Shown: piece by piece, positions 11,346 to 23,883 of the stretch | Position numbering within the stretch: position 1 is the first letter of the stretch | Layout: each line of letters starts with the position of its first letter | From: Kingdonia uniflora | Lineage: Eukaryota; Streptophyta; Magnoliopsida; Ranunculales; Circaeasteraceae | Direction: 5' to 3' | DNA length: 64,000 bases | NCBI GenBank assembly: GCA_014058105.1 | Contig: JACGCM010002205.1 | Span: 434,001-498,000 of the forward strand | The notes under the pieces: generated by a model | What the model was told of the DNA's origin: nothing | What the model saw: only the letters and a program-made list of their open reading frames with translations | Databases searched by the model: none | Translations under genes and position numbers: made by a program

Positions 11346-12335
11346 ATAATGAGTTCCAGAGCGTACTCATGTTTTGCCATACCTATGCCTATGGAGGGTA
11401 TTTCAGTGCCAAGAAAATGGCTGCCAATTTTTTTTAATCTGGTCTTTATTGACCTACCTTTTTTCGTGATACACCGACCTTTTGTTCTACTTGTGATAGA
11501 TGTTTGAGGACCGGTAATATTTCTCACTGCAACATGATGCCCCTAAACAGTATTCTTATTGTTAATAATTTTAATGTTTGGGGCATAGATTTTATGGGCC
11601 CATTTTCTTTATCTCGCGGAAACCTTTATATTCTAGTCACAGTGGACCATGTCTCCAAATGGGTCGAAATAGTAGCATGTCCGACAAATGACTATAAACC
11701 GGTGGTCAAATTTATGAAATCCATTTTTAATCATTTTGGCACTCCTCGAGCATTTATAAGTGATGGTGAGAAACATTTTTGCAATAGTATTTTTAAAAAT
11801 TTATTGAAAAATTATTTCATCACTCATAAAGTTACCATACCTTACCATCCACAAACAAGTGGTCAATTAAAATTTTCCAAACAGGAGATTAAAAGAATTT
11901 TAGAAAAAGTTGTTAGAACTGATCGCAAAGACTGGTCAGATCGTCTTGATGATGTTCTTTGGGCCTATCGAACAGCTTATAAAACCCCGATTGGAATGTC
12001 ACCCTATAGACTTATCTTTAGGAAGGCTTACCACTTGCCTGTCAAACTAGAGCACAAAGCTCTTTGGGCCACAAAGGCCCTTTACGATGAGATGGACCAA
12101 GCTGGGTCTAAGAGAAAGCTTCAACTTTTTGAGTTGAGTGAACTCCGTCATGAGGCTTATGAAAGTTCAAAATTTTACAAGGAGCGTACCAAAGCTTTTT
12201 ACGATAAATCAATTATTAGTAAAACCTTCGAGCCCAATTAAAAGGTATTGCTTTATAACTCCAAGCTTTACCTATTTCCCGGGAAACTATGATCCCGTTG
12301 GCATGGTCCCTATATGGTTAAAACTATTTTTCCTC
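11346..12335 (+). pseudogene. G1 integrase, core still open
   Basis: The zinc-finger part (11346-11510) is out of frame, but a 245-codon frame from 11504 to 12241 carries the whole catalytic core. The DDE residues are present: Asp in GIDFMGPF (11588-11590), Asp in ISDGEKHF (11762-11764) and Glu in [10 protein letters not shown] (11885-11887). The C-terminal conserved block [16 protein letters not shown] follows. Integrase joins element cDNA to the host chromosome. The frame has no start of its own. It directly follows protease sequence because RT and RNase H are deleted. The G2 copy of the same region has a premature stop. Confidence 0.85.
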
Positions 12336-13095
12336 ATGGGGCATCTCATATTGGATCAAGTTTAGAAGAAATAAAGTCTTAGTTTTATTTAATTGTCTTC
12401 TCTCTCTTTTATTTTCTTTTATAAATAATTAGTTGTTAATGCGATGAAGTCCGAGATGAGCGGCTAATCTCCTAGCTAAGTCTAGGATGAGGCCTATTCT
12501 TTGATGAACAATAGCTGGTATTAATTAGGTTTTAATTAGTTTCCTCTTTGTACTTTATGATTGATAAGTTAGTGTATCATATCGAAGGCTTGACCATAGC
12601 TTCGGTTTTGTATACGATAACTTTGGATATAAACATGTTCTACCAAGACACTAGTGAACTCACTCAAGAGGAAACACTAGTAAACTCACTCAAGCCTAGC
12701 CATGGTTGAGTTGATAATTCTCTAAGACACTCTCCACCATCACTTAAAAGTATAACCACTAAATGTTTGACCATAAATTTAGTAGTTTATTTTACAACAT
12801 CGTATGTGTCTTAACATGAACATATGATGGGTGGGGATATTTGGATCTAGTTGAATATTGATTAGTGCTTTGAAAGGAAGAGGCTAAGTCCGAACCTTAG
12901 CTCTCTCTCATTAAGTTTTATAATTAGTTTTTACTTCTTCTTCTTAGATTTATCCCTTATAAAACTATAATTTGGCCTATAAAGTATTTGATTTCCCAAA
13001 CCTCCCTGTAGATTCAATCCCACTCATCCGTACTACAATTCGACAACCGTACTTTGAGTGGGTATTTTGCTAGAGGCAATAAAAACCTTTTATCA
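12336..13095 (+). repeat. G1 3' LTR, 5' part deleted
   Basis: It joins the end of integrase (TTTTTCCTCAT) directly to mid-LTR sequence (GGGCATCTCATATTGG). About the first 480 bases of the LTR, the polypurine tract and the 3' untranslated region are missing. It ends in TATCA before the ATTAA duplication. Confidence 0.85.
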
Positions 13096-13100
13096 ATTAA
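13096..13100. repeat. Target-site duplication, right copy, G1 (ATTAA)
   Basis: Matches 5812-5816. Confidence 0.85.
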
Positions 13101-15668
13101 CATATCAAAGTTGATCAGTGCGACTTGACGGGGGCTTGGATGTTGGATTCACAGGCTTTTGATGATTATTTTTACCGCTATATTGGATACATAATTAAGC
13201 ATCGTGAGAACCCCATACCATACCCAACTCGGGATTGGTGAAGAACCTAATCAAGCGATTTAAGATAATCACTAGGCCACTTTATTATGATCACAACTTC
13301 TAGCTAGTGTGGGGGATATGCATTTTTGCTCCCACAACACTGATTAGGGTTTGTCCCATAACAAATCATCAAATTATTTTTTCCCAAAAGTGACTAGTAA
13401 CTGGGTCAGAGCCCGGTGTCGCCCATCAACGAACATTTGGATATTCCGTACATGTACCAATCATACTATAATGTATGAAGATGGGACCCTCAACATCGGC
13501 CTGGTATTATGTGGGTTATGATTCACATTTACTACTGAATATTTAGAACCCACTGGCGACGTATATATTATAGGGTAGATAATTGTCACTTTGATGAGAC
13601 AATATTCCTAATATTGAAGGGAGATATGACAGTCAATGCTGAGAATTTTTCCAAGAGGTCTTGGAAAACACCATCATTATCTCATCTAGATACCTATACA
13701 TAAGTTAGGCAACAATAAGGTTCAACGGATTACAATCCTCCAATAGGTCATAAATGAATTACCTGACATATTCATAGATACTATTGAAGTACCATAAGTG
13801 CATGTACCTGCAAGTAATATACCTACGCAGTATAACATTCCGGGGGAACTAGTATTACACTAAAATATTCCAGGGGAATTAGTACCGCAAACAAATTTGA
13901 GGCTCGCGCTTAGTACGGAGCACCGTTGGAAGAAAGTATTTTGAGCTGGGGAGCTGCAAAATATGGAACAAATATGACTAATGGTGTAGTCGGTTTATCA
14001 AGGATCGAATCTCCCATTGAGGAGGCAATAGTAGCTACGCGACCAATTGATGCATTATGAGACTAGCCCAGGGTGGCATATACGCATGATAATAATGAGA
14101 TCTTGATCGATTTAAAGTCCATAATAAGCACAATGTAGGATCGTTCAGTAGAGATTTTTCGACAAGGTATTCATATTCGCTGTTTTGTTCGCCATCAAGG
14201 ATGAGGATTCTAATCTACTTATTGTAAATAATTGTGTATTGTTGTATATTGGCCAAAGTGGGCATCTAGAATCCAAGCGAAGCTCAGCTTGCTAGCATAA
14301 TAGGAAATGATACAATTGAGCATGTCAGTTATAAATGGGAAAGGTTAAAAAATATGATTAACTCGGAGAGATAATTTAGTTAAGGCAAAACTAGTTGCCC
14401 ATAAAAACTTTAAAAGATCTGCCATCGATTAAAGTGTAACCTATTACCCGATTATGGACGTTATAACGTTTTGGTACTGATCAGTCTGTCAAGTTACTGA
14501 GGACAAGCTAGATATACGTCTGATATAAATACTGCGTATCTATATGGGAAACTGATACGAATATCTACATAATGCTACCTGGGATGGCATAAGCTTCTGG
14601 AAGCAACTAAGCCCGCACATGAGGTATGTATGTAATAAAACTGGAAAAGTTATTATTGACTTGAAGTAATTAGGGCCCATGAGACATAGTAAGTTGACTG
14701 AGTATTTAAAAGTCGGGGACTTTGTAAATATCCTTATTTGTCCATGCACTCTTATTTAAAACACAGAATTGAGCTTTAGTATCATCATAACAGTATACTA
14801 AATGATTTGGATATCATTAGACCTCCAGGGGAAATCACGAGAGTCGCCGAATACCTTAGGAAGGAATTTGAAATAAAAGACCTTGGGAAATCAAGTAGCT
14901 TCCCAATTTACAGATCGACATCTTGATAGTGGAACTCATACACCAAGCAATATATATCAGAAGAGTTATCTAATACTTCAGTATAGATGTAGCGCATGGT
15001 ACTAAGTCGTTTATCGCGTGTCCAACACTTGGGTGTGAACAACGACATCTTCCACTATCCCAATGAGGGGAACTTCATGGGTCATGGTGCCATAGCTAAG
15101 AGGTACTTTGCTATAGTTAGCTGGGTATACTAGACCCAATGACTCATTTACAGTAAACTATTTGGCTTGCCATTGTTTTGTTCCTAGCCAGAGGCATTGG
15201 ATTGAGATCGGGTAATTTTTGAGGTATCTAATCAGTACGAAAGACTGGGTCTGTTCTACTCGAAATAGTAAACATAAAGGTATAAAGTACACCGATACAT
15301 AATACTTCTCAGACCCACATTGAGGCCATTGCCAAATAGATTATGTGTTTATGTATGGGGATACATAAAGATTCTTGGGGATCGATGAAGAAGACGGTGG
15401 TAACTACACCTCGAACCGCAAATATTCTTGCACTTCATGAAGCTGGCAGAGAATAATGGTTACGCTCTAAGATACATTAACTGAAGTTGTGGCGTGTTCT
15501 ATCCAAGATAAAACATCGACTATGTATGAAGACAATTCACCTTGTATTATTTAAGTCAATGGCGATTTATCAATGGCGACAGAACGAAGCACATTTCACA
15601 AAAGCCATTCGATCCTTATGAATTATAAAAGGTGAATGAGAATGGTATTATTTACGATATTTCAGAAG
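13101..15668 (+). pseudogene. C1 integrase, RT and RNase H remnant
   Basis: This middle piece of C1 reads, across many stops, as copia pol. Integrase core fragments lie at 13140-13430 (SLIKRF-like and ARPLYYD-like blocks followed by EPGVAHQRTFGYSVHVP). A hinge follows near 13700-14000, RT-derived pieces near 14440-15000, and the RNase H region near 15400-15660 with STMYEDNSPCIIQVNGDLS and KSHSI. The homologous reading continues after G2 at 26558. No open frame exceeds about 70 codons. Functional RT motifs such as YVDD are not recognisable, consistent with old age. Confidence 0.7.
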
Positions 15669-15673
15669 ACATC
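15669..15673. repeat. Target-site duplication, left copy, G2 (ACATC)
   Basis: ACATC precedes the G2 5' LTR and recurs at 26553-26557. Confidence 0.92.
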
Positions 15674-16914
15674 TGATGAGCGCATAATTATGATATTTTT
15701 AATATACTCGAACATGTATTTTGGTCGTTTATTATATTTAATTTTGGGTACTTATGTACGTTTGCTTGATTGCAGCTATTGGAGATGGATATTTGAAACC
15801 AAGCTCTTAAAGTCAAGTAAAATTATCTTCAGCAGTTTATAGTACAAAAAGTCAAAGACACAATCTACTTGGTCTCAAGATTGAAGAAATATATACACAA
15901 ATATTCTTGAAGAATAAGATCAAAGAATATATTGCATCCAAGATCCTTGAAGATATTTTATATTTAAGATATATGCAAGAGTTTCCATGAATAAAGATAT
16001 CTACATCACTTAAAATAATTATATGCAAGAATCTTAGGTGATTGGTTGTAAAATTAGAAGATATTATTGTGAAAATATTCTTTACAATTTAATTTATAGT
16101 TTCTAAATTTGGGTTCCTTCTCCTATAAAAGGAACCCTCCCCCCATTGTAAATGGGCATCTCATATTATAGTAAGTTTAGAAGAAATGAAGTCTTAAGTT
16201 TTATTTAATTGTTTCTTCTTCTTTTTAAGTTGAATTTTTGTTAGTCTTTTTTAGTTGATAATGCGATGAAGTCCGAGATAAGTACCTAATCTCCTAGCTA
16301 AGGTTAGGATGAGGCATCTTTTTGGATGAGCAATAGTTGATAATAATTAGGTTCTACATAGTTTTCTCTTGGTATTTTATAATTGATAAGTTAGTACATC
16401 ATATCGAAGGCTTGACCATAGCTTCGATTTGGAGTACGATAACTTTGGATACAAACAAGTGCTACTAACCGTAGACTTGATTTGAAGATCTAAACAAGAT
16501 AAAATATTAGAGAACTCACTCAAGCCTTGCCATTGTTGAGTTGATAATTCTCTAAGACACTCTTCATCATCTCTTAAAAGCAATACCACTAAATGCTTGA
16601 CCATAGATTTATTGGTTTATTTTACAACATCGTATGTGTCTTAACACGAAGGAGATATTAGGATCTAGCTCTATATCGATTAGTGCTTTAAAAGGTAGAG
16701 GCCAAGTCCGAACCCTAGCTCTCTTCCTCATTAAGTTTTATAATAAGTTTTTAATTATTATTCTTAGATTTATTTCGTATAAAATCGTTATTCGGCCTAG
16801 AAAGTATTTGTTTTCCCAAACCTCCTTGTGGATTCGATCTCAATCATCCGTGCTCCAATTCGACAACTGTACTTTGGGCGGGTATTTTATAGAGGCCCTA
16901 AAAACTTCTTATTA
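15674..16914 (+). repeat. G2 5' LTR
   Basis: It starts TGATGAGCGCATAATTATG. The terminal CA is mutated to TA before the primer site. CCTATAAAAGGAACCC near 16122 is the likely TATA box. It aligns end to end with 25299-26552. Confidence 0.92.
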
Positions 16915-16916
16915 AA

Positions 16917-16934
16917 TGGTGCCGTTGCCGGGGA
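16917..16934 (+). other. G2 primer-binding site (tRNA-Asp type)
   Basis: TGGTGCCGTTGCCGGGGA differs at one base from the Athila tRNA-Asp site. Confidence 0.88.
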
Positions 16935-18600
16935 GGCAATGGTGAAAACGATTCATTTTAATACCGAAATTCTTTTCTTTTATTTTATTTTAGCTTGTTG
17001 GTGTGCCAAGTAGGTTAGTTGATAATTAGTTTTATGATTAGATCTATGAGATTTCTTTCCGAATAAATTAGATTTAACAATTTCTAATAAGCGGTTCTAG
17101 GGATATTAATTTTGGATGAAACAAACTCAGTTTTCAATGAAGAGTGTGTTCCTGAATATTTTATAGTTTTTGACCATATAAACTTCACAATTGGGAAATG
17201 TGTTTTTTTTAAAATTTAGATAATTCAAAACTCTTTCTGAATTACTATAGATCATTTTTTTCGGTTTAGTCGTCTAAGATTTATAGCCTTTTGAAACAAC
17301 AGTAATAAAACATTCTCAGTGAAGGACGCCGCTTTTCATTAATTACTTGTTTTGAGCAATAGGGAAGCTAAATTCTTGAAAACTTCCTTCTTGAATGTTT
17401 TTCCTTTCTGAATTATCTTTCCAAATTAATATTATTTAATGCTCTCTCTCAACCGAGCTGGAAGATATGCACATTGGAAAATCAGGACATCATAGACTCC
17501 AATAAACTTAGAAATTGGATTAATATTGATGTCGCAATTTCACTAATCTTTTTTCTTTTGTTTTGCAGGATAGTCACAAAGTTGGTACTAAAAGATCGTG
17601 AGAAATTTACAAAGTACATTGGCAAGCTTCTATCTAATCCTTCTTGTGCCTCCTAAGTAAAGAGGCACTTCCTTCTTTCACCCCCTAAGTGAAGAGGCGG
17701 CCACAGCTTCACCGGAAAACACTTTCCGTAGGTTAGTATTTCTCTAAACTTGACATCTAGAAGGGGTTTATTTCCGCTCCGCCCCGGCACTAGAAACATA
17801 AAGTCGTGTGGACTGTGCAAATACACACTGCTCTAATAAAATATTTGCTGTGGTTGGATTGACCTATTGACGTGTTTAAAGTTTTTTTCATTCCAACATT
17901 AGTAAAAGTGAAAACTGTTAGAGACTTGTGGGATTTCATCACCCAAAAAGCTCCCTAACAAGTGGGACCACCCATTAGGGATGCGAAGATATTCGTTTCA
18001 CACAAAAATTAAACATCCCAGACCTGAAAATAACTGATAATAAAAAGGAGTAGCAAAATTCTCGCTGGATTTCATCACCCAATGGATAGGTGTACTGGAC
18101 CGGGGCACAAACACGAGTTCGTAGGATACGGCCCCAGCCTAGCGCCGCGAAATACTGGTTGTAAGTTTGCGACGTCACCGTTCTGAGTGCTGATGTACAA
18201 TAAGGCGACTCGCTCGGGCGTGAGGACTGAACATCTACTATAAGCTAGTACTGGCACAGTGATGCAGGGGAGTGTTGGAACCAAATCCTTTGACCATCCT
18301 ACCCTTTTGTGAATATAGATGAATATAGGGGAGACCTAATTATTACTTCTTAAAAAAAAGCGTTGAAGTACTTGATTGATTGTTTACTACATTGGGAGCC
18401 AAATTTTATTTCATTTTAGTTTGTGCATGATCAATTGGACATGTGGAGAAAAACGCTTAGAAAGTTTACCAGAACCTTTGCCTATTTATGGCCCACCACC
18501 TCAGCCAAAGCGGAGTGGGCGACTACCTCGCCCAATCAGCACAATAGAGAACTTAAGACCCCCAATTTTGGAGGAGGGTAATCTATCTTGAGTTGACCCA
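16935..18600 (+). other. G2 leader, non-coding apart from possible gag N-terminus
   Basis: It mirrors the G1 leader. Stem-loops lie at 17646-17728. A frame at 18376-18591 contains YGPPPQPKRSGRLPRP, the Pro-rich tract also seen in G1, and ends in TGA before the capsid region. It may be the true gag N-terminus. Confidence 0.55.
17646..17728 (+). other. G2 leader stem-loops
   Basis: GTGCCTC 17646-17652 pairs with GAGGCAC 17662-17668, and CGGAAA 17713-17718 pairs with TTTCCG 17723-17728. Against G1 both strands of each stem changed together (GGG/CCC to GGA/TCC in the second stem). The middle G1 hairpin is weakened in G2. Confidence 0.5.
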
Positions 18601-20157
18601 ATTGAGCTTGTTGTTTAGCTAGAAGTTGAAACACCAATCATGGCTGCTGCCAAATCTCTTAAGGACTATTGGACCAGTGGTGAGCGATATACCTTCGTGT
18701 ATTGTGTTACCAACTGTCTTAACAAATCATTATGAAATCAAGCTTAGTGTGATCCAAATGTTACCTGCATTTCATGGGCTTGATTCTGAGAGCTTTTATA
18801 AGCACGTCCAGAAATTTAAGAATATTTGTGCGCTCTCAAAATATCTACATTATACTGAGGATTCTATCCGCAGTCGTTTATTCCCATTCTCACTAAATGA
18901 TAAGGCGAGTAATTGGTTTGATTCATTAACACCAGCATCTATCAATTTATGGGACCAAATAGAGACAAAATTCAAAACTAAATGGTTTTCAATGGGAAAA
19001 ACCCTCACTCTTAATACAATTATTGTATTTTCTCAAAATGAGAGTGAAACATTTTACGAGTCATAGGTAAGATATAAAGATCTTCTTTCACAATGTCCCC
19101 ATCATGGTTTTGAAAAGCAACATTTAGCCAGATCTTCTATTGAGGAATAACGTCTGAGAATCGTTACAGGCTAGAATCCATGCATAGTGGAAAATTACAA
19201 GACCTTGAACCCGATAGAGCTTATGAGGAGTTTGAGACATTGGCTAAGAACTCTCAGCAGTGGGATTTTGATCCACATATAAAGGTTTGTACAGCCAAGA
19301 AAGGTGGCTTATATGAAGTAAGTTAGGAAACGGCCATAAAAGCCCAATTAGATACTCTTACCCAAAAAATCGAGGTCATGGCTATGAATCAATCTAAGGG
19401 TAGTGTGAACCAAGTTCAGCAGCAGGGGTGCACCGTTTGTTATGATGTCACCCATGTGACTCAAATGTGTCCCATGTTAAATGAAATGAATGACAATCAG
19501 GATCAAGTGAATGCTTTGTATAATACCTATAAGAGGCCATTTGACTCGAACAAGACAACATGGCAGAACCACCCAAATTTTTTGTGGAAGAACTACCAAC
19601 CCATTTCTAGTTTTGGAGAGCCACAGACCCCAGTTCATAATTTGCCTAGGAATCTTAATTCTCAGTCCTATCCTCAAACATCTCAGCAAACCATTCAGTC
19701 ATCAAAATAGTTCCAACCCACTCCACCTAAACCATCTTTGGAAGACGCCTTTGCTCTCTTCATGCAACAATCAATGGAAACTCAAAAACAAGCATTACAA
19801 TTTAAGCAACAAATGATGCAATTCTAACAATAGATTTTGGTGAATCAAAATTCTACATCCCAATCTATCTCTAATTTAGATACTCAGATAGGACAATTGG
19901 CAAATGCATTGCATGAGATACCACCAGGTAAGCTACCTAACCAACTTAAATTTAATCCAAAAGGACCGCCGGGTTTTGATTCTAATTTAATCCCAAAATA
20001 GCTTAATGCCATTACTACTCTTCGATGTGGTGGACAAATTGATAGCCGAGTTGAAATACCTAGGGTTGACCCAACACTAGTTTGTTTTGAGGATGAGGTA
20101 GGTACGAGTGAACCAGTTGTTGTAAGCAACCATGAACTTAATAAGAAATCAAAGGAG
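18601..20157 (+). pseudogene. G2 gag with CCHC knuckle
   Basis: The ATG at 18640 opens AAAKSLKDYW, but a frame change follows almost at once. The capsid core is open at 18700-19066: SCIVLPTVLTNHYEIKLSV, then MLPAFHGLDSE, up to NESETFYES. A TAG at 19064 ends it where G1 reads FYEVWERYKD. The frame resumes at 19378-19710 with the knuckle CTVCYDVTHVTQMC (CX2CX4HX4C), then breaks again before a QIGQLANALHE-like stretch near 19880. Role: particle assembly and RNA binding. It is inactivated by at least one frameshift and several stops. Confidence 0.82.
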
Positions 20158-21036
20158 TTGCTTACTTCGTCCGTTTCCATACCAACGATACGCTTTGAGC
20201 CAAAGGTGCCTTATCCGCAATACCTTCTTCTGGTTAATAAAGGGATTCAATTTGATAAGATATTGGATACATTTAAGCAAGTTCATATAAATATTCTAGT
20301 ACTCAATATCATCATGCTTATCCTTGCATATGCCAAATTCCTTAAGGATGCGTGCACTAGGAAAAGGAAAATCAATATGCACAAGAAAGTCATATTGACT
20401 GAGATATTAATCCCGCCTAAGCTTCGAGATCCTGAAAGCCCAACCATCCCTTGTAAAATTGGAGATTATAATGTCGATAGGGCTTTACTCGACTTAGGGG
20501 CTAGTGTGAATGTCTTACCTTACTCGGTCTATCAGGAATTAGGACTTGGAGAACTCAAACATACCCAAATGACACTTCAATTGGCTGACAGGTCAATACA
20601 ATACCCACGTAGTATCCTTAAGAATATTCTTATCAAGGTTGATACTTTCATTTTTCCTGTGGACTTTGTTGTTTTGGACACAGAGGATGTCACGAATCCT
20701 TGCTGTGAGATCCTTGTCATATTGGGCAGCCCTTTCCTTGCAACTGCACATGCCATTATTAATTGCTTTAATAGGGTTTTACAACTATCAAATGGAGACA
20801 TGAAGATCAAGCCCAATTTTTTAAATAATAATACTCGAGTCCATCATTCTGATGATATGGCAGAGTTCAATATGATTGAATCTCTAGTTTACAACTCTTT
20901 CCCCAAATCATTTTTTGAGGACCCATTAGAATCATGTCTTATAAAATTTGGTGAGGACTTTGATGAAGACACGGTCGTTGAAGAGTTTAATGTCTTCCAC
21001 GACTCAACTTCTATTTTTAACATATCCAAATGGTGA
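20158..21036 (+). pseudogene. G2 linker and aspartic protease, open for 292 codons
   Basis: This is the longest uninterrupted gypsy frame in the window. A Lys-rich linker leads into ALLDLGASVNVLPYSVYQ (active site DLGAS), LADRSIQYPRSILKNI and VILGSPFLATAHAIIN. The last block reads GSP instead of the usual GRP. The TTG given by the frame is not a real start, because the protease is made as part of Gag-Pol. A TGA at 21034 ends the frame before RT, where G1 still reads through. Activity is unlikely but cannot be excluded from the motif alone. Confidence 0.82.
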
Positions 21037-22620
21037 CCTAGACTGGAACCGCTTGAACCATCAACTACTTTACCTATTCCATCCATTGTTAAACCACCCC
21101 AGCTGGACCTCAAGCTATTACCCAATACTCTTAAGTATGCCTTTCTTGGTGATTCTGAAACTCGACCTGTAATAATAACTTCCAATCTAGATACTGACCA
21201 GGAAGGTAGACTGTTGAGCATCCTTTAAAAGCATAAATTAGCCATAGGGTGGTCTATTGCAGACTTGAAGGGAATTAGCCCGGCTGTGTGCTTGCATTGC
21301 ATCAATCTCGAGGAAGGTGCTAAAAATTTGCGCGAGATACTGCTGCGTTTAAATCCAACTATGATGGAGGTTGCTAAGAAAGAAGTTCTCAAGCTATTAG
21401 ACTCGGGTATCATAAACCCCATTTCAGATAGTAAGTTTTACCCAAGAAATCAGGGATTACTGTAGTCGAAAGTGATAATAATGAATTAATCTTTACCCGT
21501 ATGACCACCGGGTGGCATGTCTGTATCGATTACAGAAAGTTGAACACGATTGCTAGGAAATATTATTTTCCTCTTTCATTCATTGATCAAATGCTTGAAC
21601 GATTAATGAGAAAAAGTCATTATTGTTTTCTTGACAGTTATTCTGGATATAATCAGATCATCATCCCTCCAGAAGATCAGGAGAAAACCACATTCACATG
21701 ACCCTGCGGGACTTATGCTTATCGACGTATGCAATTTGGTTTGTGTAATGCACCCGCTACATTTCAACGTTGTATGATGAGCATTTTTTCTGATATGGTT
21801 GATAAATTTATCAAAATCTTCATGGATGATTTTTCAGTGTTTGGTTCCTCTTTTGATGAATGTTTGTAACATTTGGAGCTCGTGCTAGAACGATGTACCA
21901 AAACAATTTGGTGTTAAACTGGAAAAAGTGTCACTTCATGGTAACACAAGGGATAGTTTTCTGGTATATCATCTCCAACAAAGGGATAGAAGTTGATAAA
22001 ACCAAAATCGATGTTATTTCTTCCTTACCTTCTCCTCGGACGATTAAGGCCATTCGATCATTTCTAGGCCATGCGGGGTTTTATCGTCGGTTCATCAAAG
22101 ATTTTAGCAAAATTTCTCGACATTTGTGCAATTTACTTCCTAAGGAAACTAATTTCCACTTTGATGATGAATGTTCTAGAGCTTTTCAGAAGCTCAAATT
22201 TTTATTAACTTCTGCTCCAATTATCCAACCACCTAACTGGGATCTATCATTTGAATTGATGTGAAATGCATCTGACTACGCTGTTGGAGCTGTTTTAGGG
22301 TAAATAGAAGATAAAAAACCTCATGTTATTTACTATGCCAGTCGTGCGCTCAATAATGCACAAATGAATTACTCCACCACGGAGAAGGATTTATTAGCTA
22401 TTGTGTTTGCATTAGAAAAAATTTGGTTATATCTTGTTGGGTCCAAAATCATTGTCTACACCGATCACGTGGCCTTAAAATATTTGTTATCCAAAAAGGA
22501 TGTTATGCATCGGTTAATCCGATAGATCCTCTTATTACAAGAATTTGACATCAAAATTTGAGATAAGAAAGGTGCTGAAAATGTTGAAGCAAACCATTTA
22601 TCCCGACTTTTGATCGAAGG
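21037..22620 (+). pseudogene. G2 reverse transcriptase and RNase H
   Basis: RT begins near 21230 (SIADLKGISPAVCLH) and keeps KEVLKLLDSGIINPISDS, WHVCIDYRKLN, FLDSYSGYNQI and the catalytic FMDD (21829-21840). YRRMQFGLCNAPATFQR precedes the catalytic motif. FLGHAGFYRRFIKDFSKI marks the connection region. RNase H follows at 22265-22600 with ASDYAVGAVLG and HVIYYASRALN. Stops at about 21463, 21699, 21867, 22262 and 22303 and one frame change break it. The enzyme would copy element RNA into DNA. The whole region is absent from G1. Confidence 0.85.
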
Positions 22621-22799
22621 TGGTGAGGATCTTTATCCTATCTTGGAGACATTTCCTGATGAGTAGCTTATGGCTATTATACAACAACCTTGGTATGCCA
22701 ACATTGTCAATTATCTTCCTACTAAATGATTACCTGGCCACTGATATAAGCAAGATAAAACCAAACTTTTACACGAGGTTAGACAATCCTTACCTGTAT

Positions 22800-23883
22800 A
22801 AATTTTATTCTGACCAAGTAATTAGAAGATGTATTCCAAATAATGAGTTCTAGAGCGTACTCATGTTTTGCCACACCTATGCCTGTAGAGGGCATTTCAG
22901 TGCCAAGAAAACGGTTGCTAAAATTCTTCAATCTGGTTTTTACTGGCCTACCCTTTTTTGTGATTCACAGACCTTTTGTTCTACTTGTGATAGATATCAG
23001 AGGGCCGATAATATTTCTCACCGCAACATGATACCCCTAAAAAAAATTCTTATTGTTGAACTTTTTTATGTTTGGGGCATAGATTTTATGGTCCCGTTTC
23101 CTTTATCTCACGGAAACCTTTATATTTTAGTCGCAGTGGACTATGCCTCTAAATGGGTCGAAGCGGTAGCATGTCCGACAAATGACCATAAACCTGTGGT
23201 CAAATATATGAAATCTATTTTTAATTACTTTGGCACTCCTCGAGTAGTTATTAATGATGGTGGGAAACATTTTTGCAATCGTGTTTTTAAAACTTTATTG
23301 AAAAATTATTCCATCACTCATAAAGGTTCTACACCTTACCATCTACAAACAAGTGGTCAAGTAGAAGTTTCCAATCGGGAGATTAAAAGAATTTTAGAAA
23401 AAGTTGTTCTAACTAATCGTAAAGACTGGTCAAATCATTTTGATGATGCTCTTTGAGCCTATCGAACAGCTTATAAATCCCCGATTAGAATGCCACCTTA
23501 TAAACTTGTCTTTGGGAAGGCTTGCCACTTGCCTGTAGAACTAGAGTACAAATCTCTTTGGGCTATAAAGGGCCTTAACTTTGAGATGGACCAAGCTGGA
23601 TCCAAGAGAAAGCTTCAACTTTCTGAGTTGGATGAACTCCGTCATGAGGCTTATTAATGTTCAAAATTTTATAAGGAACGTACCAAAGCTTTTCACGATA
23701 AATAAATTATTCATAAAACCTTCCAGCCTAATCAAAAGATATTGTTTTATAACTCCAAGCTTCGTCTATTTCCTGGGAAACTACGATCCCGTTGTCATGG
23801 CCCATATACGGTTAAAAATGTTTTTCCTCATCGGGTTGGAGGATCCTAAAAATGGAAATATGTTAAAAGTTAATGGCCACTGA
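22800..23883 (+). pseudogene. G2 integrase
   Basis: The HHCC finger ([10 protein letters not shown] with CSTCDRYQ) lies at about 22866-23010. The DDE core follows in a 197-codon frame, 22863-23456: Asp in WGIDFMVPF, Asp in INDGGKHF and Glu in [14 protein letters not shown] at 23454 interrupts [10 protein letters not shown], where G1 is intact. The C-terminal block continues out of frame to about 23880. The frame also carries substitutions against the family consensus, such as PFPLSH. Confidence 0.85.

Larger units (their letters stand above)
5817..13095 (+). mobile_element. G1: Athila-like Ty3/gypsy element with two internal deletions
   Basis: G1 has a 1251-bp 5' LTR, a tRNA-Asp-type primer site, gag, protease, integrase and a truncated 3' LTR, all inside an ATTAA duplication. 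It belongs to the same family as G2 and lies in the same orientation. Compared with G2 it lacks about 1.5 kb covering RT and RNase H (junction near 11345) and a second block running from the end of integrase into the 3' LTR (junction near 12338). Athila assignment rests on the tRNA-Asp PBS, the gag and protease sequence style and the long LTR. No env-like ORF is visible. Confidence 0.88.
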
